Source of the DNA: Lachnospiraceae bacterium
GTDB taxonomy: Bacteria; Bacillota; Clostridia; Lachnospirales; Lachnospiraceae
Length of the DNA stretch: 37,296 bases
Direction of reading: 5' to 3'
Assembly: GCA_024697595.1 (NCBI GenBank)
Contig: JAILFK010000057.1
Location: 1-37,296 of the forward strand
Part shown: piece by piece, positions 1 to 7,220 of the stretch
Layout: the number at the start of each line of letters is the position of its first letter
Numbering within the stretch: the first letter of the stretch is position 1
Made by a program: the position numbers and the translations under genes
The notes under the pieces: model-generated
Database searches by the model: none
The model's input: the letters and a program-made list of their open reading frames with translations, nothing else
Told to the model about the DNA's origin: nothing

Positions 1-13
1 GTTCAAATTTTTA

Positions 14-41
14 TGATACAATAAAACCACTCAATGAGTGG
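14..41 (+). promoter_or_regulatory. Probable extended -10 promoter and start-proximal hairpin
   Basis: TG at 14-15 followed by TACAAT at 17-22 fits an extended -10 element. Any -35 would fall at or beyond the window edge. A 5-bp inverted repeat, CCACT (27-31) and AGTGG (37-41), lies at the expected start of the transcript, just before the AGGAGG ribosome site of the gene at 60. The promoter is inferred from motif match only. Confidence 0.35.
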
Positions 42-59
42 ATAGAATAGGAGGTTATC

Positions 60-311
60 ATGGGAGATAAAAAGGAAGAATTAAAAAATCAGATAGAAAC
101 CTTGAAGAATATTAGAGCGGATTTGGGGCTTAATCGTAAACAGTTTTCCGAATATATGGATATTCCTCTTCGGACATTAGAGGAATGGGAAGCCGGAAGA
201 AGAAAGATGCCGGACTATGTTTTGAGATTGATATTGTATTATTCAAAAATGGAAAAGATTTTGGATGAGAAGGGAAGTGTCCGGAGGGAGGATGTAGATG
301 GAGCAGAATAA
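60..311 (+). CDS. Small helix-turn-helix protein (XRE/antitoxin-like)
   Basis: This 83-residue protein looks like a compact DNA-binding protein. Residues about 14-60 give a helix-turn-helix of the type LGLNRKQFSEYMDIPLRTLEEWEAG, the pattern of small Lachnospiraceae HTH proteins that often precede toxin-like or phage-like genes. The start is well supported by AGGAGG a few bases upstream. The 3' end overlaps the next reading frame, whose ATG is at 298, by 14 bases, so the two were translationally coupled. That partner is now a pseudogene (RhuM-Fic), so this may be an orphaned regulator or antitoxin. A second, truncated copy of the same HTH family lies at 763-897. DNA binding follows from the family; an antitoxin role is only inference from position. 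Confidence 0.75.
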   Translation: MGDKKEELKNQIETLKNIRADLGLNRKQFSEYMDIPLRTLEEWEAGRRKMPDYVLRLILYYSKMEKILDEKGSVRREDVDGAE

Positions 312-765
312 TGAAATTGTTTTATTTGAAACATCTGATAAGGAAGTAAGTTGTCAGTCCCGATGGATGGAGATACGGTGTGGCTTTCGCAAGCACAGAT
401 GACCGAATTATTTAATGTGGATCGAACAGTAATTACGAGACATGTAAATAATATTTTTAAGGAGAAAGAATTGATTCGAGAAAGCAATGTGCAAAAAATG
501 CACATTGCAAAAGACAGTTGATATTCAAACCAGAATGCTGGCGGATGCGTTAAATGTTGAGGAGAAAGATGTACTTCGTGCGGTTAATTTATATACAGAC
601 AGTTTAATTTGTTAGACCAGTACGATCATCAAGCGATAGTAAAGCCTACGGGGGCAAAATCTATTTATAGGATTACCTATGACGACTGTATGAAAATGGT
701 TTCGCACATGAAGGATTCATTTGAGACTGATGTGTTTGGAATAGAAAAAGAAAAAGGAAAAGCAT
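298..765 (+). pseudogene. RhuM-Fic fusion gene, frameshifted and truncated
   Basis: Three reading-frame pieces line up with one RhuM-family gene carrying a C-terminal Fic/DOC region. Piece 1 (from ATG 298) reads MEQNNEIVLFETSDKEVS. The frame then shifts near 350, and piece 2 (354-521) reads SVPMDGDTVWLSQAQMTELF and continues as the typical RhuM winged-helix segment (VDRTVITRHVNNIFKEKEL). It ends at a TGA at 519. A short piece at 517-615 (QTRMLADALNVEEKDVLRAV) I cannot place. A last piece from about 597 has LLDQYDHQ and YRITYDDCMKMV and DVFGIEKEKGK, which match the start of the Fic/DOC half. The catalytic Fic motif (HPF..GNGR or the DGNKR form) is absent, because the gene is cut off and joined to the tail of another HTH gene near 760. 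No functional product is expected. Confidence 0.7.
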
Positions 766-897
766 ACAGGTATTCCTGTTCGCACACTTGAGGATTGGGA
801 GGCAGGCAGGCGTACTCCGCCGGAGTATATTCCGCGACTTATAGCATACCAGTTGAAATATGAAGAATTAGTGAGGGGTAAAGATGGCAAAGAATAA
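763..897 (+). pseudogene. C-terminal remnant of a second HTH gene
   Basis: In the frame ending with TAA at 895-897 the sequence reads GIPVRTLEDWEAGRRTPPEY and on to PRLIAYQLKYEELVRGKDGKE. This aligns with residues about 36-70 of the HTH protein at 60-311 (DIPLRTLEEWEAGRRKMPDYVLRLILYY). The first half of the HTH is missing and the upstream bases are the RhuM-Fic remnant, so this is a deletion or recombination junction. The stop codon overlaps the ATG of the KilA-N gene at 884 by 14 bases, the same overlap as between the first HTH gene and the rhuM-like frame. This supports an ancestral layout of repeated HTH-plus-effector pairs. Confidence 0.7.
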
Positions 898-1471
898 GAT
901 TATTACTGTACAAGATGTGCCAATAACTGTTTCTATATCGGATGAGCAGGATTATATTTGCACTACGGATATGGCAGCGGCAAAATCTAATGATTCAAGA
1001 GCAGCAGATGTTATACGAAATTGGTTGCGAAACCGTTCTACATTAGAGTTTTTATCTACTTGGGAGGAAATCTATAATCCCAATTTTAAAGTGTTCGAAT
1101 CTGAACACTTTAAAAAGGATGTTGGTCTGGTAACATTTACACCAAGTGTTTCTGAATGGGTAGCTAAAACAGATGCGATAGGAATGTTTGTGAAAAAAGG
1201 CCGTTATGGAGGAACTTTTGCTCACAAAGATATAGCGTTTGAATTTGCTTCTGCAATCAGTCCGGTCTTTAAATTGTATTTAATTAAGGAGTTTCAGCGA
1301 TTAAAGATGCAGGAGCAACCTCAAAGCCTAAAAAGGATTATGAATTATCCCGATATGCCTGATGTTGGCTATATGGGATTGTATGGAGGACTTGATGTCG
1401 ATGATATCCATTCTCGAAAGAAATTGGAAGTAGGACAGAAGATTCTTCACGCAATTTCAGATAAAGGATAA
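884..1471 (+). CDS. KilA-N domain protein with DinD-like C-terminal segment
   Basis: This 195-residue protein has a KilA-N DNA-binding domain at about residues 10-140 (IRNWLRNRSTLEFL, then WEEIYNPNF, GRYGGTFAHKDIAFEFAS and KLYLIKEFQRL), typical of phage and large-virus regulators. KilA-N proteins of this kind usually continue for another 100 or so residues. Here residues about 158-192 (GYMGLYGGLDVDDIHSRKKL and QKILHAIS) instead match the conserved GLYGG...IH.RK.L...QKIL.H stretch of DinD (DNA-damage-inducible protein D), and the protein ends where DinD would continue with its ELAANLFR segment. It therefore looks like a chimera or a truncated two-part protein. The ATG at 884 follows GAGGGGTAA and overlaps the HTH remnant. 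Activity is uncertain; an origin from phage or mobile DNA is likely. Confidence 0.7.
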   Translation: MAKNKIITVQDVPITVSISDEQDYICTTDMAAAKSNDSRAADVIRNWLRNRSTLEFLSTWEEIYNPNFKVFESEHFKKDVGLVTFTPSVSEWVAKTDAIGMFVKKGRYGGTFAHKDIAFEFASAISPVFKLYLIKEFQRLKMQEQPQSLKRIMNYPDMPDVGYMGLYGGLDVDDIHSRKKLEVGQKILHAISDKG

Positions 1472-1488
1472 AAAAGGGAGAATTTCGT

Positions 1489-1620
1489 ATGAAAATATTG
1501 GGATATATTATTAATAATGAAAGAGCGGATACAACCAAGATACAATGTATTGAAGCGCCAAGGATACTTAGTATTTATTACATAACCAACGCACTTATGG
1601 CATCAAAAAATTCAGGATAA
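1489..1620 (+). pseudogene. Short open frame after the KilA-N gene, possible gene start fragment
   Basis: A 43-codon frame begins at ATG 1489 behind GGGAG and ends at TAA 1618-1620. It reads MKILGYIINNERADTTKIQC onward, which I do not recognise. Its last 43 bases overlap the 3' end of the opposite-strand thioesterase. It may be the first part of a further island gene cut at the junction with core DNA, or simply chance. I would not assign a function. Confidence 0.2.
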
Positions 1621-1985
1621 TCTTTTTTCATTTTTACAGGGCGACCGTTTGTATCTAAAAAGGCATGTGATGAAGTGCCGGTGCAGACGATGTCGCCTTT
1701 TTGATCTTTCATTTCATAGGATAAAAAGAGTTTTACGCCTTTAAATTCTTTTACAGAAACCATAATAGATACTGTGTCAGAAAAAGTAGTGGTTTTTTTA
1801 TAGTCGCAGTTTACATTTAAAACAGGAGAAATAAGTCCCATTTCTTCTAACTTGGTCATTGGCCAATCTATTTGTGTAAGGAAATTTACCCTTGCTTCCT
1901 CCATCCATCTAACATAATTAGAGTGATGTGTGATTCCCATTTTGTCAGTTTCGTAATATTGTACCTGGTGTATATATGCTTGCAT
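1578..1985 (-). CDS. Acyl-CoA thioesterase, 4HBT/YbgC type
   Basis: A 135-residue single hot-dog protein that should hydrolyse acyl-CoA thioesters in the cytoplasm. The N-terminal motif Y.ETDKMGITHHSNYVRWMEEAR is the 4-hydroxybenzoyl-CoA thioesterase/YbgC signature, with the catalytic Asp in ETD and the HH.NY turn intact. The length is normal for the family. I place the start at the ATG whose A is at 1985 rather than the one at 2000, because AAAGGA lies 6 bases before it and is itself inside the longer frame. It is transcribed away from a second, different thioesterase at 2197. The physiological substrate cannot be read from sequence. Confidence 0.85.
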   Translation of the reverse strand: MQAYIHQVQYYETDKMGITHHSNYVRWMEEARVNFLTQIDWPMTKLEEMGLISPVLNVNCDYKKTTTFSDTVSIMVSVKEFKGVKLFLSYEMKDQKGDIVCTGTSSHAFLDTNGRPVKMKKDYPEFFDAISALVM

Positions 1986-2196
1986 TTTATGTCCTTTCAT
2001 GTTTAGTGTTTTTATTAGTTCCTATAAAGATAATACTACATAATAATAATTAATAAAATCTAATGTAGGTGAAAATGTTGTTGATATGGTGCATTTAATT
2101 TCTGATTGTATAGATGGTGAAGATAATTTTAGAGTTATATGTTATCATTAGGTGGATAAATATGAATGATAATTATTGGTAGGAGGTTTGTAGATT

Positions 2197-2673
2197 ATGC
2201 AAACTAAGAAAATCTCAGAATCTGAGGGAGAGACTTTACGAATAATTCAATATGCGGACATCAATCCTGCAGGAAACTTATTTGGTGGGAAATTGATGGC
2301 TTGGATGGATGAGATAGCTGGTATTATTGCAATTCGTCATGCTGGAGTGCCAGTTACAACAGCGGCAGTTGATAATTTGCAATTTAAGAAGAGTATACAG
2401 CTTGGAGATATTCTGGTACTCAAAGCAAAGCTTACTTATGTTGGGAATAAATCTATGGAGGTGCGTGTAGATGTGTACCGTGAGGACAGAGAGACGGGGA
2501 TGAGACATGTGGTCAACCGAGCATATTTTACAGAAGTTGCTGTGGATGAAGATGGTAATCCGATAAAGGTACCATATAGCTTAGAGCTCACGACGCCGGA
2601 TGAAAAAGCTGAGTGGGAAGCTGCTATAAAGCGTAAGGAAATACGAATTGAGAGACGACAAGAAGGGTATTAA
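2197..2673 (+). CDS. Acyl-CoA thioesterase, YciA/BACH type
   Basis: A 158-residue hot-dog thioesterase. The segment NPAGNLFGGKLMAWMDEIAG is the diagnostic N..G.lFGG.lm.w.De.a motif of the YciA/BACH acyl-CoA hydrolases, with the catalytic Asp at WMDE. The C-terminal tail (EWEAAIKRKEIRIERRQEGY) is charged and helical, as often seen in this group. The start is set by TAGGAGG about 10 bases upstream. It is divergent from the YbgC-type thioesterase (start 1985), with a 211-base gap holding AT-rich DNA in which I see no convincing -35/-10 pair. It is followed 39 bases later by the RNase HI gene. The substrate is likely a short or medium acyl-CoA, by family only. Confidence 0.87.
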   Translation: MQTKKISESEGETLRIIQYADINPAGNLFGGKLMAWMDEIAGIIAIRHAGVPVTTAAVDNLQFKKSIQLGDILVLKAKLTYVGNKSMEVRVDVYREDRETGMRHVVNRAYFTEVAVDEDGNPIKVPYSLELTTPDEKAEWEAAIKRKEIRIERRQEGY

Positions 2674-2712
2674 TTAATAAAAGCAAATAATACGCCAGAG
2701 AGGAATTATAGT

Positions 2713-3408
2713 ATGGGAAAAATATATTATGTTGACAGAAATCATCCTGAATATGGGATAGTGGATAATGAGCAGCTTTTAAAGGCACTATCTCAAAATG
2801 GTGATTCAGATATTTTAAAGTTTAGTGTGGAGGAGTTACTTTCGGCTTTTGGCACTTCATCAAAAAGTGCGACTTGTCAGGAAAGTAAATCGACTAGAAA
2901 TGATGCATTAATTGCAAATGTCACTGGAGAGATTGTATCTGTTGATGATAAATATTTGGCTTATGATTACATAGTTTTTTCAGACGGAGGAGCAACCCCT
3001 TCTTCTGGCGGAGTTGGTGGATATGGCTCAGTCATTATAAATTGTGATACTGGCGATGTGTCAGAGATTAATAAATGTTACAAGGCAACGACCAATAATC
3101 GCATGGAGATGTTGGGGGCTATTAATGGATTGAATTCTGTGCCGGACAATGCCAAAGTGATTTTGATTACTGACTCACAGTATGTGGTAAATACTATGGA
3201 ACTTGGGTGGAAGAGAAATAAAAATCAGGATCTGTGGGAAGTGCTGGATGCGGCAGTTGCCAATAAGTCTTCTGTGAAATTCCTTCATGTAAAAGGTCAT
3301 GGTAAAAGTGATACATTTGAAAGCAAGTGGAATAATCGCTGTGATGAGTTAAGCAACATTGCAAGAGACGAATTGTCTCCGATAGATGATGAGGGATATG
3401 AGGGATAA
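2713..3408 (+). CDS. rnhA: Ribonuclease HI with N-terminal extension
   Basis: This enzyme should cut the RNA strand of RNA-DNA hybrids. The RNase H fold occupies residues about 83-222, with the four acidic residues visible: D91 in SDGG, E132 in NNRMEM, D154 in TDSQYV and D211 in NNRCDELS. The segment after TDSQYVVN with GWKRNKNQDLW is the usual handle region. At 231 residues it is about 80 longer than bacterial RNase HI. The extra N-terminal part (1-82) is acidic and not recognisable to me as a caulimovirus-VI hybrid-binding domain. The start follows AGAGAGGAATT. It ends at a shared terminator facing the convergent secreted-protein gene. Confidence 0.88.
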   Translation: MGKIYYVDRNHPEYGIVDNEQLLKALSQNGDSDILKFSVEELLSAFGTSSKSATCQESKSTRNDALIANVTGEIVSVDDKYLAYDYIVFSDGGATPSSGGVGGYGSVIINCDTGDVSEINKCYKATTNNRMEMLGAINGLNSVPDNAKVILITDSQYVVNTMELGWKRNKNQDLWEVLDAAVANKSSVKFLHVKGHGKSDTFESKWNNRCDELSNIARDELSPIDDEGYEG

Positions 3409-3430
3409 ATATTTACAAAATAATTTATAG

Positions 3431-3484
3431 AAAAAGCATAAGCCGAGAGATTGATATATCTCCCGGCTTTCTTTATGCTTTTTA
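3431..3484. terminator. Bidirectional terminator between rnhA and the secreted protein gene
   Basis: A long imperfect inverted repeat pairs AAAAGCATAA (from 3432) and CCGAGAGAT with ATCTCCCGG and TTATGCTTTT. It is flanked by A-rich DNA on the left and T-rich DNA on the right, so it can work for both convergent genes. Confidence 0.8.
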
Positions 3485-3504
3485 ATGATTGTTGTGTTAA
3501 ATGC

Positions 3505-5259
3505 TTATAATACCTGTGTTCCACCTACATATAAGTGATATCCATTAGTGTTAATATTTGAGTAATCTCCAGTAAATGAAGTTATGTAACTATCGCCTGT
3601 AAGTGTCCATGTAGAGTTGTCATCAAGAGTTACAGCAATCTGTCCACTGTCGTTTCCAGAGTTGATAGCACCTGAGTAAGCAGAAGCTTCTGTGATGTTG
3701 AGTGCTAGGCTTGAAATAGAATCAACTGTGATATTTCCAGATGCATTTTGCTTAATCATATTCATTGTTACGTTTCCACCATTCTTGCCAGAAGTTCCCC
3801 AAGCATCAGCGCTTGCGATAAGCAAATCATCACTTGCATTTGTTAAAGCAACATCATTTAATGTGATGGTTGTTGAGACATTTGTCACATGGAACATTGT
3901 TCCGATAAGTGATGTGAGGCTTCCACCATTCATTGTAAAGTCAGAGCTTCCCTCAGAAGCGTCGCCTGACATAGACTGGTAAATCAGTACGTTAGTATTT
4001 ATAGTAGACTGGCCATTTTTTGTAGCGTTGTTACCAGTTGCGTCTGTATTGTTTAATGTTACAGAGTTGCCTCCTTCGATTACTACTGCCTCAGAGTTAG
4101 TAGATGAAAGTGTTGCGTCTGATACGGTGATATCAGCAGTTGAGTAAATAGCAGGTGAACCAACACCTGAAGTAGAGTAACTACCTTCTGTTACATTTAT
4201 AGTTCCGCCACCACGATCGCTTCTGATTGCAGCAGATGAATTACCTGAAGTTGTAACTGTCAAATTTGTTGCATTGGTTGTTGCACCACCGGTTGTCATA
4301 ATACCACCGGAATTGTTACCTGTTGTGTTTATAACGGTATCGGCAACATTTAATACAGTGTTGGCACCATAACTAAAGATTGCATTAGCGTGAGCACCAT
4401 TGGTTGTAACTGAAGTATTGTTTACAGTAAGCTCAGCACCGTTAGATGCTAAAATAGCTGCGTTAGTTCCATAGAAATCAGATGATTCACCATTGGTATC
4501 GCCTGTCTTATTAACTGTGGCACCGTTTATAGATAAGGTCTTTCCGCTTACTAATACAGCATTTTCACCGCTTGTTGAAGATTCGTAGGAAGCACCTTCA
4601 GAGTCTTCTGTCAAAGTATTGGCAGCTGTATATTCAATGTTTTCATTACTCATTTCTCCTGGCATTTCGTTTTGGCCAGACATTCCACCATTTTCTCTGT
4701 CAAACATATTATTAAACATATTGTCAATACCATTCATTATATTCAGTCTATTTTTCTGGAAAATGTTTTGCTGATTATTTTGTAGTTGCTGAGAGAAGTT
4801 TTGGTTCCACTGTCCATCTATCTGAAATGGCGGAATGGCAAATGGATTTTGGGTATCATAAGTACCTTCCTGCCCATTCATATCAGGAGGAGTTTGCATG
4901 TCGCCCATCTGCCCCATCTGGTTCATTTGTCCCATCTCGCCGTTCATGTCAGGAGGGGTCTGCATGTCGCCCATCTGTCCCGTCTGGTTCATTTGTCCCA
5001 TCTCGTCATTCATATCAGGAGGAGTTTGCATGTCGCCCATCTGCCCCATCTGGTTCATTTGTCCCATTTGACCGTTCATGTCAGGAGGAGTCTGCATCTG
5101 CCCCATCTGCCCATTCATATTAGGCGGAGGTTGTATGTTTCCTGCAGTTGTATTTGTCTGATTAGTATTTGTTGTTGAATCTGTTGCAAAAGTTGTAAGT
5201 GATGGTGTGAGAGCTAATGCTCCGATCAAACCCAGTGCTAATAATTTTTTCTTAAACAT
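3505..5259 (-). CDS. Secreted Met/Gln-rich repeat and beta-helix-like surface protein
   Basis: A 584-residue exported protein. Residues 1-26 are a clear signal peptide (MFKKKLLALGLIGALALTPS, then TTFA). Residues about 45-132 are low-complexity tandem repeats rich in Met, Gln, Gly and Pro (period 22 residues, core MGDMQTPPDMN.EMGQMNQ). Residues about 210-584 are Ser/Thr/Asn/Gly-rich with recurring short beta-strand units (for example AAILASNGAELTVNNTSV, NAIFSYGANTVLNVADTVIN), which suggests a right-handed beta-helix of the carbohydrate-binding or adhesin type. No sortase motif or lipobox is seen. The start follows AAAGGAG by 7 bases. It lies 178 bases after rsgI on the same strand, behind the rsgI terminator, so it is likely a separate transcript. 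Location near sigI-rsgI suggests it could be a target of that pair; this is inference. Confidence 0.75.
   Translation of the reverse strand: MFKKKLLALGLIGALALTPSLTTFATDSTTNTNQTNTTAGNIQPPPNMNGQMGQMQTPPDMNGQMGQMNQMGQMGDMQTPPDMNDEMGQMNQTGQMGDMQTPPDMNGEMGQMNQMGQMGDMQTPPDMNGQEGTYDTQNPFAIPPFQIDGQWNQNFSQQLQNNQQNIFQKNRLNIMNGIDNMFNNMFDRENGGMSGQNEMPGEMSNENIEYTAANTLTEDSEGASYESSTSGENAVLVSGKTLSINGATVNKTGDTNGESSDFYGTNAAILASNGAELTVNNTSVTTNGAHANAIFSYGANTVLNVADTVINTTGNNSGGIMTTGGATTNATNLTVTTSGNSSAAIRSDRGGGTINVTEGSYSTSGVGSPAIYSTADITVSDATLSSTNSEAVVIEGGNSVTLNNTDATGNNATKNGQSTINTNVLIYQSMSGDASEGSSDFTMNGGSLTSLIGTMFHVTNVSTTITLNDVALTNASDDLLIASADAWGTSGKNGGNVTMNMIKQNASGNITVDSISSLALNITEASAYSGAINSGNDSGQIAVTLDDNSTWTLTGDSYITSFTGDYSNINTNGYHLYVGGTQVL
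4864..5127 (-). repeat. 66-bp tandem coding repeats (Met-rich)
   Basis: About three full 66-bp units plus partial flanking units encode the 22-residue MGDMQTPPDMN.EMGQMNQ.GQ repeat of the secreted protein. Units are nearly identical at base level (GCCCATCTG and CATGTCAGGAGG recur on the plus strand), which points to recent expansion. The repeats also keep antisense frames open by chance. Confidence 0.85.
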
Positions 5260-5383
5260 ATTGATACTCCTTTCTCATTGCTATTTTCGCAATATGTGAA
5301 ATGCTTAACCTAAGTTTCCGACTGTCGGTTTTGTCTTTATATTTAATACTTCTAGCAGGGCATTGAAAAAAATGGGGTAGATA

Positions 5384-5418
5384 TAAAAAAATCTGACAGC
5401 CTTTTTGACTGTCAGATT
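5384..5418 (-). terminator. Terminator of the sigI-rsgI operon
   Basis: On the minus strand, AATCTGACAG and CTGTCAGATT form a perfect 10-bp stem with a 9-base loop, followed by a run of T (plus-strand A run 5385-5391). It lies about 20 bases after the rsgI stop. Confidence 0.88.
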
Positions 5419-5437
5419 GATCTGTAGAAATTCTAGG

Positions 5438-6250
5438 TTATCTAGGCATCTGAGATGCATTGTTTGGTGCATTTATATTTCCAGGAGAACCACCCCTGTT
5501 GTTGATGTTTCCAGGAACAGCGTTCGTATTGTTTTCGTTTGTAGGAATATTATTCATATTGTTACCATTTTCAAGGGCACCATTCATGTTGTTTCCGTTT
5601 AAAGTAGTGTTGTTTAAATTATTCTCATTGACCGGAATGTTGTTTGTATTAGTTTGCGGAACATTACTATTATTTATGGCTTCATTATTTGTATTTTCTG
5701 GATTTTGTTCTGGAGATTGCTCTTTTCTCTCAAATCCAGATTCCATTGCTTGGTTTGTTATGCGTTGCAGGTTCTTATCATTTTTGGATTCGATTTCTAC
5801 TGCGGGCTTGGTGTTTTCTTCAATCAGACCTCTATCTTCCATTACTTTAGTTGTTTTCTCTAGAGCGTCGGTGACTTTTTCCATTCGGACTCCATTGTCC
5901 AGTAGGTCTTGGGTTATAGCCTCGCTATCTTCTCCAGTTGTCTCTACATCTATAACTCGATCAAAATAATTGATTGAGAGTTTAATCTGGGCATCATCGC
6001 TTTCCAAGGTGACATACGAAGCAGCGGTTGAAGTAGTGTAGTATCCGCCTGCAACGACTAGTATTGCAAGTATAGCAGCGGCGGAGCGTGTTATTGTTCG
6101 TATGGTTTTTGACTTGCCATTGCGTATATCTTTTGATGTGATTTGAATTTCATCTCCAACCAAGCAGTCTTTTTTTATTTTATATACTGAACCATCATCT
6201 GCTAACACTGCAGCATATCCGTTTTTTGTTTCTAATACTACTGCTTTCAT
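5438..6250 (-). CDS. rsgI: RsgI-like anti-sigma factor with Asn-rich tail
   Basis: A 270-residue single-pass membrane protein. Residues 1-50 match the cytoplasmic RsgI N-terminal sigma-binding domain (MKAVVLETKNGYAAVLADDG, then VYKIKK). Residues about 54-73 form one transmembrane helix. Residues 76-130 (ASYVTLESDDAQIKLSINYF, then DRVIDVE) match the conserved extracellular RsgI segment. From about 180 the protein is Asn-rich low complexity (NNMNN, NNIPTNENN) instead of the carbohydrate-binding module or catalytic domain found in Clostridium thermocellum RsgI proteins. The ATG overlaps the sigI stop by 4 bases (ATGA), so the two are translationally coupled. It should bind and hold SigI at the membrane. 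What signal the Asn-rich tail senses is unknown. Confidence 0.85.
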   Translation of the reverse strand: MKAVVLETKNGYAAVLADDGSVYKIKKDCLVGDEIQITSKDIRNGKSKTIRTITRSAAAILAILVVAGGYYTTSTAASYVTLESDDAQIKLSINYFDRVIDVETTGEDSEAITQDLLDNGVRMEKVTDALEKTTKVMEDRGLIEENTKPAVEIESKNDKNLQRITNQAMESGFERKEQSPEQNPENTNNEAINNSNVPQTNTNNIPVNENNLNNTTLNGNNMNGALENGNNMNNIPTNENNTNAVPGNINNRGGSPGNINAPNNASQMPR

Positions 6251-6999
6251 TTATGCCTCCTTTCTTCTTTTATATAGCTCATGTATTCAGCTAATAAAGG
6301 ATAGTCCCCGTTTAAAATTTCAATAGCTGATATTATATATTTTCGATGACGCTCCAAAATTTTTCGGGGTACCATAGCATTTTGTGTTATTTCTTTTAGA
6401 GGCAAACTTTTGTTGTCGCGCATTTTTTTGATCAACTCAGGACTGTCAAGCATATATATAATAGCTCTAGCACAGGAGGCTTTTGTTTTTCCTGCTTTTG
6501 GGGAGCAGTCTGCTAAATCGAAAAAAGAAAATTCATAGGTTGCTAAAATTTCTGAAATGGCTTCGATTTCATCTTTGATAGGATTGCCCTCCGGACGATT
6601 ATCATAAGTTTGCGAAGAAATTTCTGCCTCTTTTTGACGTAGTTCTATTCCCACAGATAAATCTTGTGAATCATCATCGAGATCTCCGTCCATAGTGTAT
6701 CCATCAATAGAGATTTCTTGGTTAAATTTATTTTCCTTTTTGCTATAATCGATAAGACGTCTTTTGATTACAAGTTTGGCGAATGCATTGAAATCACCTT
6801 TTGAGTAATCATAGCTTTTCACTGCTTCATTAAATGCGATAAGAGCAATCGAGTACTCATCGTCACTATCTGAAACAAAATGTCCTGTTGCATTATAAGC
6901 ACAAGATAAAATAAATCGTTTATTCTTTTTTATAAATTTGTCGAGTAAAGCTTCATCTTTTTGTGCATCCAAAGCTTCCTTTGATGTATCTTCTGGCAT
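6247..6999 (-). CDS. sigI: RNA polymerase sigma factor SigI
   Basis: A 250-residue alternative sigma factor of the SigI family. Residues about 45-95 (SDDEYSIALIAFNEAVKSYD, then FNAFAKLVIKRRLIDYSKKE) are the region-2 core-binding segment, and the C-terminal part (about 170-245, PLKEITQNAMVPRKILERHR) is the SigI-specific DNA-binding region that replaces sigma region 4. The middle (100-140) is an acidic linker. The start follows AGAAGGAT about 7 bases upstream. It forms an operon with rsgI, the usual pairing. In Bacillus this family responds to heat; in cellulolytic clostridia it responds to polysaccharides. The local beta-helix secreted protein favours a cell-surface role here, by inference. 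Confidence 0.88.
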   Translation of the reverse strand: MPEDTSKEALDAQKDEALLDKFIKKNKRFILSCAYNATGHFVSDSDDEYSIALIAFNEAVKSYDYSKGDFNAFAKLVIKRRLIDYSKKENKFNQEISIDGYTMDGDLDDDSQDLSVGIELRQKEAEISSQTYDNRPEGNPIKDEIEAISEILATYEFSFFDLADCSPKAGKTKASCARAIIYMLDSPELIKKMRDNKSLPLKEITQNAMVPRKILERHRKYIISAIEILNGDYPLLAEYMSYIKEERRHK

Positions 7000-7068
7000 A
7001 TTTTATCCTTCTGCAATATCTCAAAATCTTTCAATATCTAAAATATTGATTAACGTACCTATAAATAA

Positions 7069-7097
7069 AGTATCACTTATGGGCAAAATAGTGTCAA
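7069..7097 (-). promoter_or_regulatory. Housekeeping-type promoter of sigI-rsgI
   Basis: On the minus strand TTGACA (plus 7092-7097) is followed after exactly 17 bases by GATACT (plus 7069-7074), placing the start about 60 bases before the sigI ATG. I did not find a SigI-type CCCC / CGAA promoter pair here. The assignment is by consensus only. Confidence 0.6.
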
Positions 7098-7173
7098 GAA
7101 ATTTGTGGCAATGGTGCTGCATTTGAAGTGCGCTATAGAAATACGATTAAATCTGAATAAATGGTGAAATTTC

Positions 7174-7202
7174 TTGAAAAGATACTATAAAATTCATATA
7201 AT
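7174..7202 (+). promoter_or_regulatory. Promoter of the DUF4190 gene
   Basis: TTGAAA (7174-7179), a 17-base spacer and a perfect TATAAT (7197-7202). Transcription should start near 7209, so the three 62-bp repeats at 7221-7406 would lie inside a leader of about 220 bases. It is divergent from the sigI promoter. Confidence 0.7.
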
Positions 7203-7220
7203 GATAAAAACTATCTAATA

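Noticed and set aside
4786-5178. Plus-strand open frames (two) opposite the secreted protein
   Set aside because: They are antisense readings of the Met-rich repeats, open because the repeated codons lack stops in those frames; no ribosome sites.
5460-5969. Plus-strand 169-codon frame opposite rsgI
   Set aside because: Antisense of the Asn-rich tail; no ribosome site, and rsgI is firmly supported by sigI coupling.
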